Part shown: in pieces, positions 56,453 through 64,000 of the stretch
Layout of the letters: each line of letters opens with the position of its first letter
Position numbering within the stretch: the first letter of the stretch is position 1
NCBI RefSeq assembly: GCF_003931795.1
Contig: NZ_CP034234.1
Location: 310,001-374,000 of the forward strand
Direction: 5' to 3'
Origin: Erysipelothrix piscisicarius
Lineage (GTDB): Bacteria > Bacillota_I > Bacilli_A > Erysipelotrichales > Erysipelotrichaceae
DNA length: 64,000 nt
Position numbers and translations under genes: made by a program
The notes under the pieces: model-generated
The model's input: only the letters and a program-made list of their open reading frames with translations
The model's database searches: none
What the model was told of the DNA's origin: nothing

Positions 56453-57412
56453 ATGAATATTGGAACAATTGGTACAGGAATTATTGTTGAAGAATTTATT
56501 AAGTCATCACAAGATATATCAGGTGTGTCATTTAAAGCGGTTTATTCCCGCACGCAAGGCAGAGCGGATGCTTTAGCGAAGAGTTTTGGGATTACACAAA
56601 CACACACGACACTTGAGGTCTTATTTTCAGATCCGTTGGTGGATACGATTTATATTGCTTCACCCAACAGTCTTCACTATGAACAAGCATATGCTGCGTT
56701 AAAAGCCGGTAAGCATGTCATTGTAGAAAAACCTTTTGTTGAAACAGAGGAACCTGCGCAACGATTGATTCGTTATGCACAAGAGCATCATTTATTCCTC
56801 TTTGAAGCAATTTGCAATATTCATTTACCGCACTATCAATTTATCAAATCAAATTTAGAAGTTATTGGTGATATTAAGCTTGTTCAGTGTAATTTCAGTC
56901 AATATTCAAGCCGATATGATGCACTCTTAGCAGGTGAAACACCCAATGTCTTCAACCCTCATTTTTCTGGAGGTGCCTTAGCGGATATCAATATATATAA
57001 TATTCATTTTGTTGTTGGGATTTTTGGAATGCCCGATGAAGTAAAATATTATGCAAATAAACATTCTAATGGTATTGATACTTCTGGTGTTCTAATTATG
57101 AAATATCCGACCATGACCGTAGAGTGTGTTGGTGCTAAGGATAGTTTTTCTCAAAACTTTGGACAAATCCAAGGGGAAAAGGGCTATATTTATATTCCTG
57201 AAAGTGTCAGCAGCATTGAGTCTGTAAGTATTGTAACGAAAGATTCAAAAGAGATGATTAACATTCAAGATCTTCCAAGGCTTGCATATCAAGTAGAAGT
57301 ATTTGAGCGTGCGATTCGAACACAGGATTTTGAACTTCGTGATCTGTATTTAGAACAAACACTGAGTGTGGTTCGAATTGCAGAAAAGGCCCGTAAAACA
57401 GCTAATAATTAA
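56453..57412 (+). CDS. Gfo/Idh/MocA family oxidoreductase
   Basis: This ~319-residue NAD(P)-dependent dehydrogenase has an N-terminal Rossmann fold (MNIGTIGTGIIVEEFIKSS), DTIYIASPNSLHYEQAYAALK and the EKP motif GKHVIVEKPFVETEEPA. Its C-terminal substrate domain starts around GDIKLVQCNFSQYSS. Substrates in this family are sugars, inositol or biliverdin; none can be chosen here. The start at 56453 has GGGTGG upstream. Cotranscribed with mnmG, followed by a terminator. Confidence 0.92.
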   Translation: MNIGTIGTGIIVEEFIKSSQDISGVSFKAVYSRTQGRADALAKSFGITQTHTTLEVLFSDPLVDTIYIASPNSLHYEQAYAALKAGKHVIVEKPFVETEEPAQRLIRYAQEHHLFLFEAICNIHLPHYQFIKSNLEVIGDIKLVQCNFSQYSSRYDALLAGETPNVFNPHFSGGALADINIYNIHFVVGIFGMPDEVKYYANKHSNGIDTSGVLIMKYPTMTVECVGAKDSFSQNFGQIQGEKGYIYIPESVSSIESVSIVTKDSKEMINIQDLPRLAYQVEVFERAIRTQDFELRDLYLEQTLSVVRIAEKARKTANN

Positions 57413-57438
57413 AGCCAACCCAGTAGGGTTGGCTTTTC
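57411..57438 (+). terminator. Terminator after the Gfo/Idh gene
   Basis: AAAGCCAACCC and GGGTTGGCTTTT form a stem with loop AGTA, followed by T-rich sequence. An IS30 end abuts it. Confidence 0.88.
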
Positions 57439-57475
57439 TTTTATCAAATCTCAACCGCACCACTTTTACTTTTAT
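57433..57475 (-). mobile_element. Remnant of the IS30-type element (43-bp end)
   Basis: These 43 bases are identical to the complement of 35785-35827, the right end of the IS30-type element, including CAAATCTCAACCGCACCAC. Beyond 57475 the similarity stops. It stands directly after a terminator stem, the sort of inverted repeat the family uses as target. Confidence 0.88.
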
Positions 57476-57584
57476 GATTTCTTATTGAGTAGACAACACT
57501 TTGTTGTAAATCGAAAGACCTCTTTACAATCCAAGGATGTATATGTAAAAATTTAAAACGCTATTAAATGTGGAGGGGGATTTA

Positions 57585-60005
57585 ATGATACGAAAAATTG
57601 GTATATTTGTAATGTTTATTTTACTTTTTGGTATTTTTCGAACAGAACATGTTTCTGCGGAAGTAGGTTTTGATTTTCAAAATCTAAATCAAGGAACTGA
57701 TGTAATGCTACGCGGTCTTTGTCATCGCGCTAATACCTGTGTATCAGGTTCTAAAACTTACACAATTAATTGGTTCGGGATGGAGAGCGGTGATCAGCCC
57801 ATCTCCTTAACAATGCAAGAGGAGTATAATGATGATACCTCCATTGAAATTGGTAAGATTACAAATCTTACAAAAGATATAAAGTCAATTACGATTGATA
57901 ATCTAGTCCTTCAAGATGCATTCAACTTTAATGCTGATGGAGGCAATCTTTATCATAAAGTTTATGGCTTTAAAATTGATAAAGAAACGCCAGATGCTCT
58001 TGAATATAGAGTGATTCAGAATCAAAATATCATTAATATTGTGCGAATTAAAAATCAAACAATTAAATTCTCGGTGGTCCGGGATGGACCCATCAATGGT
58101 GTGCGATCGCTTCCTTTTGTCTTAACAAAAAATGGTGAGCAATCGAAAAGTCATCGCACTACATTTTACACACGTTCTTCAAGTCAACATTATTCGTTTA
58201 TTACAACCAAGTATGACGATAAGAATCGACCTTATACATTTGATATTATTACCGATGGTGATGATAGGGTAAAAATTGAAAAAAAGGTAATCAATGAAAA
58301 CGAATTTGAATTTCGTATTCGTCAAGATATTACGAAAGAAATTCCTTTAAAAGGCCATAATACAAGTGGTCTTACGGGAGAAGTCGTTTTTATTACTGAT
58401 AACCAAAAAGAATTAACAGGTATTGTTAAAGACGGGAATGTGGTATTTGAGAATATTAGACATGAAGACTTGAATACATTTACTCGAATGAAACGATACA
58501 ATTTGAATGATGCAAGCGTAGAACTTAATATCAGAGAAGATCGGTTAAAAGAAATTTCTGAAATTGCAGTCGAGCGATTCATTGACAAAACATTTAATGT
58601 GGAGTGGGGACCTAATATATTGGCCTATACAGGAGCCAAGGAAACAGATACGATTGATATTCACCTCTTTGAAGGAAATCAAGCCCCCGATTTCAAAAAA
58701 GCCGTCGCCTTTAATCAGTCGGAAGTAACCTTCAAGGTAAATCCTCGTAAAGAAACGACATTCTCCGTTGATGATGGGTTTGTAAGTGTCGCAAATGATT
58801 TGAAAATTTATATCGATCGTGTGATTCAGCCGCTTCAGATTGACATTCAGAAGGCATATAAGCCGAAAAAAGATGACGATTTGGATATCCAAGTAGAAAT
58901 ATTAAGTCCGCCTCGTGCAACAGGCAAAATTGATTTGAACGAACTGTTGGGTGTGGATGGATTTATCATTCATGAAACTCCGAAGCCTTCAATAGAACCT
59001 GATCGTGAGGTCATGCTATCGGTAGACGGTTTTTTTATTCACGATACTCTCGATGAACCTAAAAATCGTTTACGACCCGATCCGGTATTTCTTGATGGAT
59101 ATGGTATCGAAGACGTTCAAAATCACGAATACATCAGTGGAATGGAAGCCATTATGCAGAAGGAAAGGATGAAGCAAAAATATTTAGAAGATGTTTTAGA
59201 GCAAGATCGGAAAAATCGCATTGCTTACGAACTCAGTACGAAGGAATATGAGGCACACCTCAACCCCATAATTTTAGAGAATCATTTTGATGGATTTCCA
59301 ATTGAACTACAAGAAACAGCCTTACACGAAAATCTTAATCCAATAATAGAAGTTGGAGTGTTTAATGATAATCAGCAGATTTTTAGTATGGTAGATGTTG
59401 AAGGAGAACCTATAAAAGGGGATATCCTTCCACCTTATTTAGAAGGAGAGGAAGTTCCTGAACATGCATTCGACCACACTGAAAGGGATGCGGCATCGAA
59501 CTTTTTGAGTATCATTGCAACAAAAAAACGTGTGGAATTGGAGCGAATTTTACTTCAAGATATTGAAAATCGGAAACAGCACGAACGTGAAACAAATAAT
59601 ATATTAGACGCATTGCTACGTAGGCAACCAGACAGTCCCAACGTGATTGAACCACTTGAATATTATGCAATAATTATGTCAAATCCAATTATCCAACAAA
59701 AAGACGGCGTTTCAAAAATAACAACAGAACAACAATCATCAAATTTGGTGAGAGATAAAAGTATAAAAACCACACATACTCCAAAAGAAAAGACCGAAGA
59801 GAGTCATGCAATCAAAAGTCATTACAGTACCATTAAACAAAAGTTTGATGAGAAAACGATTGCCCGGGTAATAAACAAGGACACAGATGGCGTTCTTCCT
59901 AAGACCGGAAAACAAAAACACAGTAATAAATGGGGAATAATCCTGATATTAATGGGAGTTTGTGTATTATTACCGAAAAGGCATAAAAATAGAATTGTTA
60001 ATTAG
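57585..60005 (+). CDS. LPXTG-anchored surface protein of unknown function
   Basis: This 806-residue protein starts after GGAGGGGG with a signal peptide (MIRKIGIFVMFILLFGIF, cleavage near VSAEVG). It ends with LPKTG, a hydrophobic helix and KRHKNRIVN, the sortase signal. The N-terminal ~300 residues contain CHRANTCVSG (a possible disulfide pair) and look like beta-rich domains. I do not recognise them. In the middle (~residues 450-510) short repeats LLGVDGFIIHET, MLSVDGFFIHDT and VFLDGYGIED occur. The region ~515-700 is charged and helical (EAIMQKERMKQKYLEDVLEQ). No enzyme motif is seen. It stands alone between terminators and just upstream of rsmG. Surface localisation is strongly supported; the function is unknown. 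Confidence 0.88.
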   Translation: MIRKIGIFVMFILLFGIFRTEHVSAEVGFDFQNLNQGTDVMLRGLCHRANTCVSGSKTYTINWFGMESGDQPISLTMQEEYNDDTSIEIGKITNLTKDIKSITIDNLVLQDAFNFNADGGNLYHKVYGFKIDKETPDALEYRVIQNQNIINIVRIKNQTIKFSVVRDGPINGVRSLPFVLTKNGEQSKSHRTTFYTRSSSQHYSFITTKYDDKNRPYTFDIITDGDDRVKIEKKVINENEFEFRIRQDITKEIPLKGHNTSGLTGEVVFITDNQKELTGIVKDGNVVFENIRHEDLNTFTRMKRYNLNDASVELNIREDRLKEISEIAVERFIDKTFNVEWGPNILAYTGAKETDTIDIHLFEGNQAPDFKKAVAFNQSEVTFKVNPRKETTFSVDDGFVSVANDLKIYIDRVIQPLQIDIQKAYKPKKDDDLDIQVEILSPPRATGKIDLNELLGVDGFIIHETPKPSIEPDREVMLSVDGFFIHDTLDEPKNRLRPDPVFLDGYGIEDVQNHEYISGMEAIMQKERMKQKYLEDVLEQDRKNRIAYELSTKEYEAHLNPIILENHFDGFPIELQETALHENLNPIIEVGVFNDNQQIFSMVDVEGEPIKGDILPPYLEGEEVPEHAFDHTERDAASNFLSIIATKKRVELERILLQDIENRKQHERETNNILDALLRRQPDSPNVIEPLEYYAIIMSNPIIQQKDGVSKITTEQQSSNLVRDKSIKTTHTPKEKTEESHAIKSHYSTIKQKFDEKTIARVINKDTDGVLPKTGKQKHSNKWGIILILMGVCVLLPKRHKNRIVN

Positions 60006-60006
60006 C

Positions 60007-60042
60007 ACATAAAAGGCAGTATATACTGTCTTTTATGCATTT
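60007..60042 (+). terminator. Terminator after the LPXTG protein gene
   Basis: GCACATAAAAGGCAGTA and TATACTGTCTTTTATGC form a long near-perfect stem. Confidence 0.8.
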
Positions 60043-60070
60043 TAGACCAAATATTTGTCACGATGATTTG

Positions 60071-60099
60071 TTGTGGAAATCTTATAAATACGCTATAAT
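60071..60099 (+). promoter_or_regulatory. Promoter of the rsmG-noc-soj-parB cluster
   Basis: TTGTGG (60071-60076) and TATAAT (60094-60099) are 17 bases apart; the transcript would have a leader of ~75 bases. Confidence 0.7.
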
Positions 60100-60182
60100 T
60101 ACAACGTAGTTTCGATTCTAATCATAAGAATCAAATATGATAAAAATGTGTTAATAAAAGATGCATTGCAATTGGAGGCTTC

Positions 60183-60899
60183 ATGAATTTTTTAGAATTT
60201 ATTAGTAAAATTGGAGCGTTGGGAATTGTTGTTTCAGAAGAGATGAAACAACAATTTTTATCGTACAAGAATCTTATTCAAGAAGTGAATAAAGTCTTAA
60301 ATTTAACCGGTATCGATGATGATGAAGGCATATTTTTAAAGCATTTCTACGATTCATTACTTATTTCACCATTAATAAAAGAAAACAGTCGGATTGCTGA
60401 TATAGGAAGTGGTGCAGGTTTTCCAGGAATTGTTCTTGCCATTGCCCGTCCGGATATCACGGTGACCTGTATTGAACCCACAACAAAACGAACAAATTTT
60501 TTAGAACGTGTTGTACTTGAATGTGGATTAAAAAATACAACTGTAATTAATGGTCGAGCAGAAGATGTTATCGGAGAACTTCGTGAATCATTTGATGTTG
60601 CGACGGCTCGGGCTGTTGCATATCTTGATATTCTAAGTGAGTTATGTCTGCCTTTCGTGAAGGTAGGCGGTGTATTTTTAGCGATGAAAGGATCTAAAGG
60701 AATTGAGGAGTATGAAGACTCCCTCAAAGCGATTAAAATCCTTGGTGGCGAACTTACGCAGACACATAAATTCAGTGATGATATCATGGGTGACCGCTAT
60801 AATTTAGAGATTACAAAAGTGAAGTCCGCTTCGAAGAAGTATCCAAGAAGTTATGCTAAAATTAAAAAGACACCACTGTCTGGGAGGAATCATGATTGA
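60183..60899 (+). CDS. rsmG: 16S rRNA (guanine527-N7)-methyltransferase
   Basis: This 238-residue SAM enzyme has the motif ADIGSGAGFPGIVLAIARPD, the acidic ligand in TCIEPTTKRTNFLERVV, and the Arg/Asp-rich substrate loop. NLTGIDDDEGIFLKHFYDSL near the N-terminus is a GidB signature. GGAGG precedes the ATG. The stop overlaps the start of the noc-like gene by 8 bases. Confidence 0.96.
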   Translation: MNFLEFISKIGALGIVVSEEMKQQFLSYKNLIQEVNKVLNLTGIDDDEGIFLKHFYDSLLISPLIKENSRIADIGSGAGFPGIVLAIARPDITVTCIEPTTKRTNFLERVVLECGLKNTTVINGRAEDVIGELRESFDVATARAVAYLDILSELCLPFVKVGGVFLAMKGSKGIEEYEDSLKAIKILGGELTQTHKFSDDIMGDRYNLEITKVKSASKKYPRSYAKIKKTPLSGRNHD

Positions 60900-61647
60900 T
60901 CGTAGAGAAATAGCTATTGAAAAAATTAAACCTAACCGTAATCAGCCTCGGCTAACTTTTAATGATGAGAGTTTGTTGGAATTAGGACAATCGATTAGTG
61001 AAAATGGCCTTCTTCAACCGATTGTTGTTCGTGAAGTTGACGAGACAGATGAATATGAAATTATTGCCGGAGAACGTCGATATCGAGCAATGCGAATGTT
61101 TGGATTTACTGAAGTACCATGCATCATTAGTAATATTGATGATGATAAAAGTGCGACATTAGCGCTTATCGAGAACATCCAACGCGAAGATTTAAGTGTT
61201 TTGGAAGAAGCGAAAGCGTATCGCGATATTTTGCGAATTCAAAAAATTACTCAAAAGGAACTTGCAACAAAAGTAGGAAAATCGCAATCCGCAATCGCGA
61301 ATAAAATCCGTTTGCTTGAATTGCCAGAACCCGTACTCGAAGCCCTTGGCGAACGTAAAATTACGGAGCGTCATGCGCGCGCGTTATTAAGCGTTGAAAA
61401 GGAAAAAACGGAAGAAGTTTTAGACGAAATCCTTAATAAAAAGTTGAACGTTAAAGAGACCGAAACCCTCATTAACAAACCACGAAAGAAAAAAGCTGTA
61501 ACACGTGGTATTTCTCAACACATCAAGATTGGAATCAATACAATCAAACAATCGATTGGTATGATCGAAAAAACAGGAATTACCGTAAAACATGATATGG
61601 AAGAAACGAATGATGAGGTCGTCATCACGATACGCTTCCCTAAATAA
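60892..61647 (+). CDS. noc: ParB/Noc family DNA-binding protein, Noc-like
   Basis: This 251-residue protein has the ParB CTP-binding region (RNQPRLTFNDESLLELGQSI, then the C-motif AGERRYRAM and ENIQREDLSVLEEA) and an HTH (GKSQSAIANKIRLLELPEPV). At positions reported to separate Noc from ParB it shows Gln (SQS), Lys (ANK) and Arg (ITERHARAL), as in Noc. The paralogue at 62458 shows ParB-type residues. The position after rsmG and before soj is also that of noc in Bacillus. The start ATG at 60892 follows GGGAGG. It lacks the N-terminal amphipathic helix that tethers Bacillus Noc to the membrane, so its mode of action may differ. Noc blocks division over the nucleoid. Confidence 0.85.
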   Translation: MIDRREIAIEKIKPNRNQPRLTFNDESLLELGQSISENGLLQPIVVREVDETDEYEIIAGERRYRAMRMFGFTEVPCIISNIDDDKSATLALIENIQREDLSVLEEAKAYRDILRIQKITQKELATKVGKSQSAIANKIRLLELPEPVLEALGERKITERHARALLSVEKEKTEEVLDEILNKKLNVKETETLINKPRKKKAVTRGISQHIKIGINTIKQSIGMIEKTGITVKHDMEETNDEVVITIRFPK

Positions 61648-61676
61648 CTTAAGAAGATAACAAAGGATGTGAGTCA

Positions 61677-62474
61677 ATGGGGAAAATAATTGCTGTAGCG
61701 AATCAAAAAGGTGGCGTTGGTAAAACAACGACAAGTATTAATTTATCTGCTGGTTTAGCCTACTTAGGCCAAAAAGTTCTATTAGTAGACCTTGACCCCC
61801 AAGGAAATGCATCTCAAGGTGTAGGTGCAAATAGAATGGCCATCAAAGACAGTACCTATGATTTAATTCTTTCTGAAAAAGAAGTAAGTGACATTAAGAT
61901 GTCTCTAAACACGCCTCCAATGGATTTAATTCCCGCAACAATTGACCTTGCGGGTGCAGATCTCGAAATGGTAGAGTTTAAGATTGGTCGCGAACGTCTT
62001 TTAAAGAATAAATTAATAAAAGCAAAGGATGACTATGATTACATCATCATCGATTGTCCGCCATCATTAGGTTTGTTAAATACGAATGCTCTAACAGCTG
62101 CAGATTCGGTTATTATACCGGTCCAATGTGAGTATTATGCACTTGAAGGATTAACGCAATTGTTATCCACAATTCGACTGGTGCAAAAGCTGTTTAATCC
62201 AGATTTAAAAATAGAAGGCGTTTTACTTACGATGTTTGATGTCCGTACTCGTTTGAGTGTTGAGGTTCAACAAGAAGTTCGTAAATATTTTAAAGAACGT
62301 GTCTATAAGAGTAATATCCCTAGAAATGTTAAGTTGTCAGAAGCTCCTTCTCGTGGAAACTCAATCTTCGAATATGATTTAAAATCGGAAGGCGCTAAAG
62401 CATACGCATCTCTAGCGAAAGAAGTCTTATCATATAATAAGAAACGGAGTGACTCGAATGGCAGAGAAAGATAG
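61677..62474 (+). CDS. soj: Chromosome partitioning ATPase ParA/Soj
   Basis: This 265-residue ATPase has the deviant Walker A KGGVGKTTTSINLSAGLA with the N-terminal AVANQ, Walker A' YDYIIIDCPPSLGLL, and the C-terminal SRGNSIFEYDLKSEGAKAY. It dimerises on ATP, binds DNA non-specifically and is released by ParB, and in Bacillus it also controls DnaA. The start follows AAAGGATGTGAG. It overlaps parB by 17 bases. Confidence 0.96.
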   Translation: MGKIIAVANQKGGVGKTTTSINLSAGLAYLGQKVLLVDLDPQGNASQGVGANRMAIKDSTYDLILSEKEVSDIKMSLNTPPMDLIPATIDLAGADLEMVEFKIGRERLLKNKLIKAKDDYDYIIIDCPPSLGLLNTNALTAADSVIIPVQCEYYALEGLTQLLSTIRLVQKLFNPDLKIEGVLLTMFDVRTRLSVEVQQEVRKYFKERVYKSNIPRNVKLSEAPSRGNSIFEYDLKSEGAKAYASLAKEVLSYNKKRSDSNGRER

Positions 62475-63327
62475 TAATCGTTTAGGTCGTGGACTGGGGG
62501 CAATTTTTGGTGATGATGTGTCTTCAGTCCTTGAGGATATTCAACAAGGTAATAATGATGAGTTTACAGGCGTTAAGACAAGCCTTAAAGTCAAAGATAT
62601 TCGTACAAACCCATACCAACCACGTCGTCATTTTGACGAGGATAAATTAGAAGAATTATCGCAATCAATTTCAACTCATGGTTTGTTTACCCCGATATTA
62701 GTTCGTGAAACCAATAAAGGTTACGAACTTGTCGCAGGAGAGCGTCGTTTACGTGCTACAAAACGTGCGAAAATAGAAGAAATTGCTGCAATTGTTGTCG
62801 ATTTTGATGACTCACAAATGATGGAAATTGCGATTATTGAAAACGTTCAGCGTGAAGATTTAAATGTAATTGAAGAAGCGATGGGTTACAGTTCTTTAAT
62901 TGATCGTTTAGGTCTAACTCAAGAAGAAGTTGCTAAACGTGTAAGTAAATCCCGCAGCCATATTACAAACTTGTTGCGTCTGCTTAGACTTCCAAAATCT
63001 GTACAAGAGATGGTGAGCGATAATAAATTAACAATGGGTCATGTACGTCCACTTGTTACAATTGAAGATCCAAAAGAAATTGAACGCATTGCGGAAGAAA
63101 TTTTAAGTAATAAGTTGTCTGTTCGTGAAGCAGAACGTCTCATTAATAAAGAAGATGTTAAACCTGTTGAACCGAAAATCCGTAATAAAGATTATGATTA
63201 TGCTCAATCATTATTTGAACGACGTCTACAAACGCGCGTTAATATCGCAAATAATAAAGTAACAATATCGTTTGATGATGATGAAGATTTAAATCGTATT
63301 TTAGAATTGCTTGATATCATCGAGTAA
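62458..63327 (+). CDS. parB: Chromosome partitioning protein ParB/Spo0J
   Basis: This ~289-residue protein has the ParA-stimulating N-terminus (NRLGRGLGAIFGD). The CTP/ParB domain has RTNPYQPRRHFDED, VAGERRLRATKRA and ENVQREDLNVIEEA. The HTH is VSKSRSHITNLLRLLRLPKS, followed by a C-terminal dimerisation domain. The HTH set Arg (SRS) and Gly (MGHVRPL) is that of parS-binding ParB proteins. It should load at the parS sites at 11.1 and 13.3 kb. The ATG at 62458 has GGAG upstream. Confidence 0.96.
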   Translation: MAEKDSNRLGRGLGAIFGDDVSSVLEDIQQGNNDEFTGVKTSLKVKDIRTNPYQPRRHFDEDKLEELSQSISTHGLFTPILVRETNKGYELVAGERRLRATKRAKIEEIAAIVVDFDDSQMMEIAIIENVQREDLNVIEEAMGYSSLIDRLGLTQEEVAKRVSKSRSHITNLLRLLRLPKSVQEMVSDNKLTMGHVRPLVTIEDPKEIERIAEEILSNKLSVREAERLINKEDVKPVEPKIRNKDYDYAQSLFERRLQTRVNIANNKVTISFDDDEDLNRILELLDIIE

Positions 63328-63347
63328 GGACGCTGACGCGTCCTTTT
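63324..63347 (+). terminator. Terminator after parB
   Basis: AAGGACG and CGTCCTT pair around CTGACG, followed by T5. Confidence 0.85.
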
Positions 63348-63415
63348 TCTATCTTTCATTGTAATTTCTCATATCGATAAAATGATAATGATATCGTAAC
63401 ATTAGAGGTGAAACT

Positions 63416-63931
63416 ATGAAACAAGAACGACAAAAGGTGTTGGATCAGTCTAATCGGAAGAACCAACGTCTACTGAAAATCGCAGTCGTATTATTTTTAA
63501 TTGTTCTGGGACTTCTAGTCTATCAAAAGTCACAAGTTAACGATCATACTAATCAAGATGATTCACTTGTTCAAAATATATCGATTCCAGTCAATGCATT
63601 GGGTGATGTCTTGAATGAAAATGCAGATGCATTTTACCAAAATCTTGTAAAATCTGAGACCATTCGTTCCTATCATCTAAATCCAATTGATCTGTGTGAG
63701 AGCGATAATCAAAAGATTCAATCTCAAATTTATGTGGTAAACATTGAAAAAGAAAATCATGAAACCAAGGAAAAAGAATACAAACCGGAGTACTTATTAT
63801 CCGGAGCGGTAGAAATTGTGTATGATAATAATGAGGTAAAGGGATACAGACGATGGATTGAGCGCTCTGAAACAATTGAAGGGATTCATGAATTCGTTAA
63901 AGCACGTCAATTAACGTGCTCTATTCCGTAA
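63416..63931 (+). CDS. Membrane-anchored protein of unknown function
   Basis: This 171-residue protein has a basic cytoplasmic N-terminus (~20 residues), one membrane helix (LLKIAVVLFLIVLGLLVYQ, ~21-40) and a polar outer domain with two Cys (PIDLCESDN and the last residues RQLTCSIP), possibly a disulfide. GAGGTGA precedes the ATG. I do not recognise the family. It is followed within 25 bases by a nucleoside-hydrolase-like gene. Confidence 0.75.
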   Translation: MKQERQKVLDQSNRKNQRLLKIAVVLFLIVLGLLVYQKSQVNDHTNQDDSLVQNISIPVNALGDVLNENADAFYQNLVKSETIRSYHLNPIDLCESDNQKIQSQIYVVNIEKENHETKEKEYKPEYLLSGAVEIVYDNNEVKGYRRWIERSETIEGIHEFVKARQLTCSIP

Positions 63932-63953
63932 TCAAGGGAAAAGAGGGGAAGTT

Positions 63954-64000
63954 ATGAAAGTTATTTTAGATGTGGATACTTGGATTGATGATACCTTTTC
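63954..64000 (+). CDS. Nucleoside hydrolase-like protein, N-terminus only (runs off the window)
   Basis: The first 15 codons (MKVILDVDTWIDDTF) show DVDTxxDD, the calcium-binding DxDxxxDD motif of inosine-uridine nucleoside hydrolases, with Trp in place of the usual Gly. AGAGGGGAAG precedes the ATG. The call is based on this motif only. Confidence 0.6.
   Translation, partial: MKVILDVDTWIDDTF

Noticed and set aside
61420-61734. Minus-strand open frame opposite noc/soj
   Set aside because: Shadow of the coding strand without a ribosome site or recognisable family.

Overview
The window is chromosomal DNA of a low-GC Firmicute and holds the replication origin. Gene content and order point to Erysipelothrix or a close Erysipelotrichia relative: low GC, LPXTG surface proteins, no sporulation genes in the origin cluster, a reduced pyrimidine operon, and many decayed genes. 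The species is inferred from gene content; no database was searched.

Layout. 0-6.4 kb: the end of an FtsX-like permease, two DegV proteins, a YigZ-type protein, a Fur-type regulator, a VOC protein, a CDF metal exporter and a small membrane protein. 6.8-8.8 kb: PyrR-attenuated pyrR-pyrF-pyrE. 8.8-10.1 kb: a decayed IS3-family element. 10.1-13.5 kb: tadA fused to an acetyltransferase domain, the SRP RNA, a HAD phosphatase, and serS behind a T-box. Two parS sites lie here, one inside the T-box leader. 13.6-25.8 kb, all on the minus strand leftward from the origin: dnaA, dnaN, a fructose operon (deoR-type regulator, fruK, fruA), yaaA, recF (frameshifted), gyrB, gyrA. 24.2-26.3 kb: bipartite oriC flanking dnaA, with perfect DnaA boxes on both sides. 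26.5-33.3 kb, rightward: rpmH, rnpA, yidC (frameshifted), jag, pth, mfd, rqcP, divIC.

33.3-37.2 kb is a three-level nest of insertion sequences: an IS3-type element carries an IS30-type element, which carries a second IS3-type element. The outer element split the divIC terminator hairpin. 37.2-43.5 kb: a choloylglycine-hydrolase-type enzyme, a Nudix hydrolase, a small membrane protein, tmk, holB, rsmI, guaC, a PerR-like Fur regulator and an XRE regulator. 43.7-47.1 kb: a vWA/Cna-B LPXTG surface protein gene with two in-frame stops. 47.2-51.2 kb: metG, a histidine phosphatase with an in-frame stop, and a second copy of the outer IS, again inside a terminator. 51.2-54.5 kb: a YtrA-type GntR/ABC transporter operon. 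54.6-64 kb: mnmG, a Gfo/Idh oxidoreductase, an IS30 end remnant, an unrecognised LPXTG protein, rsmG, noc-like, soj, parB, a membrane-anchored protein and the start of a nucleoside hydrolase-like gene.

How the parts fit. The window is the replication and segregation core (oriC, DnaA, DnaN, gyrase, ParABS, a Noc-like protein) with translation genes (L34, RNase P protein, Pth, SerS, MetG, MnmG, RsmG, RsmI). Accessory insertions break it up: the fructose operon, ISs and surface proteins. Single-base indels and nonsense codons recur in otherwise well-preserved genes, two of them usually conserved (yidC, recF), so sequencing error has to be weighed against real gene decay. The least explained items are the second LPXTG protein, the TadA-GNAT fusion with ATC at the expected start position, the parS-like palindrome inside the serS T-box, and the two IS families that sit in hairpins.
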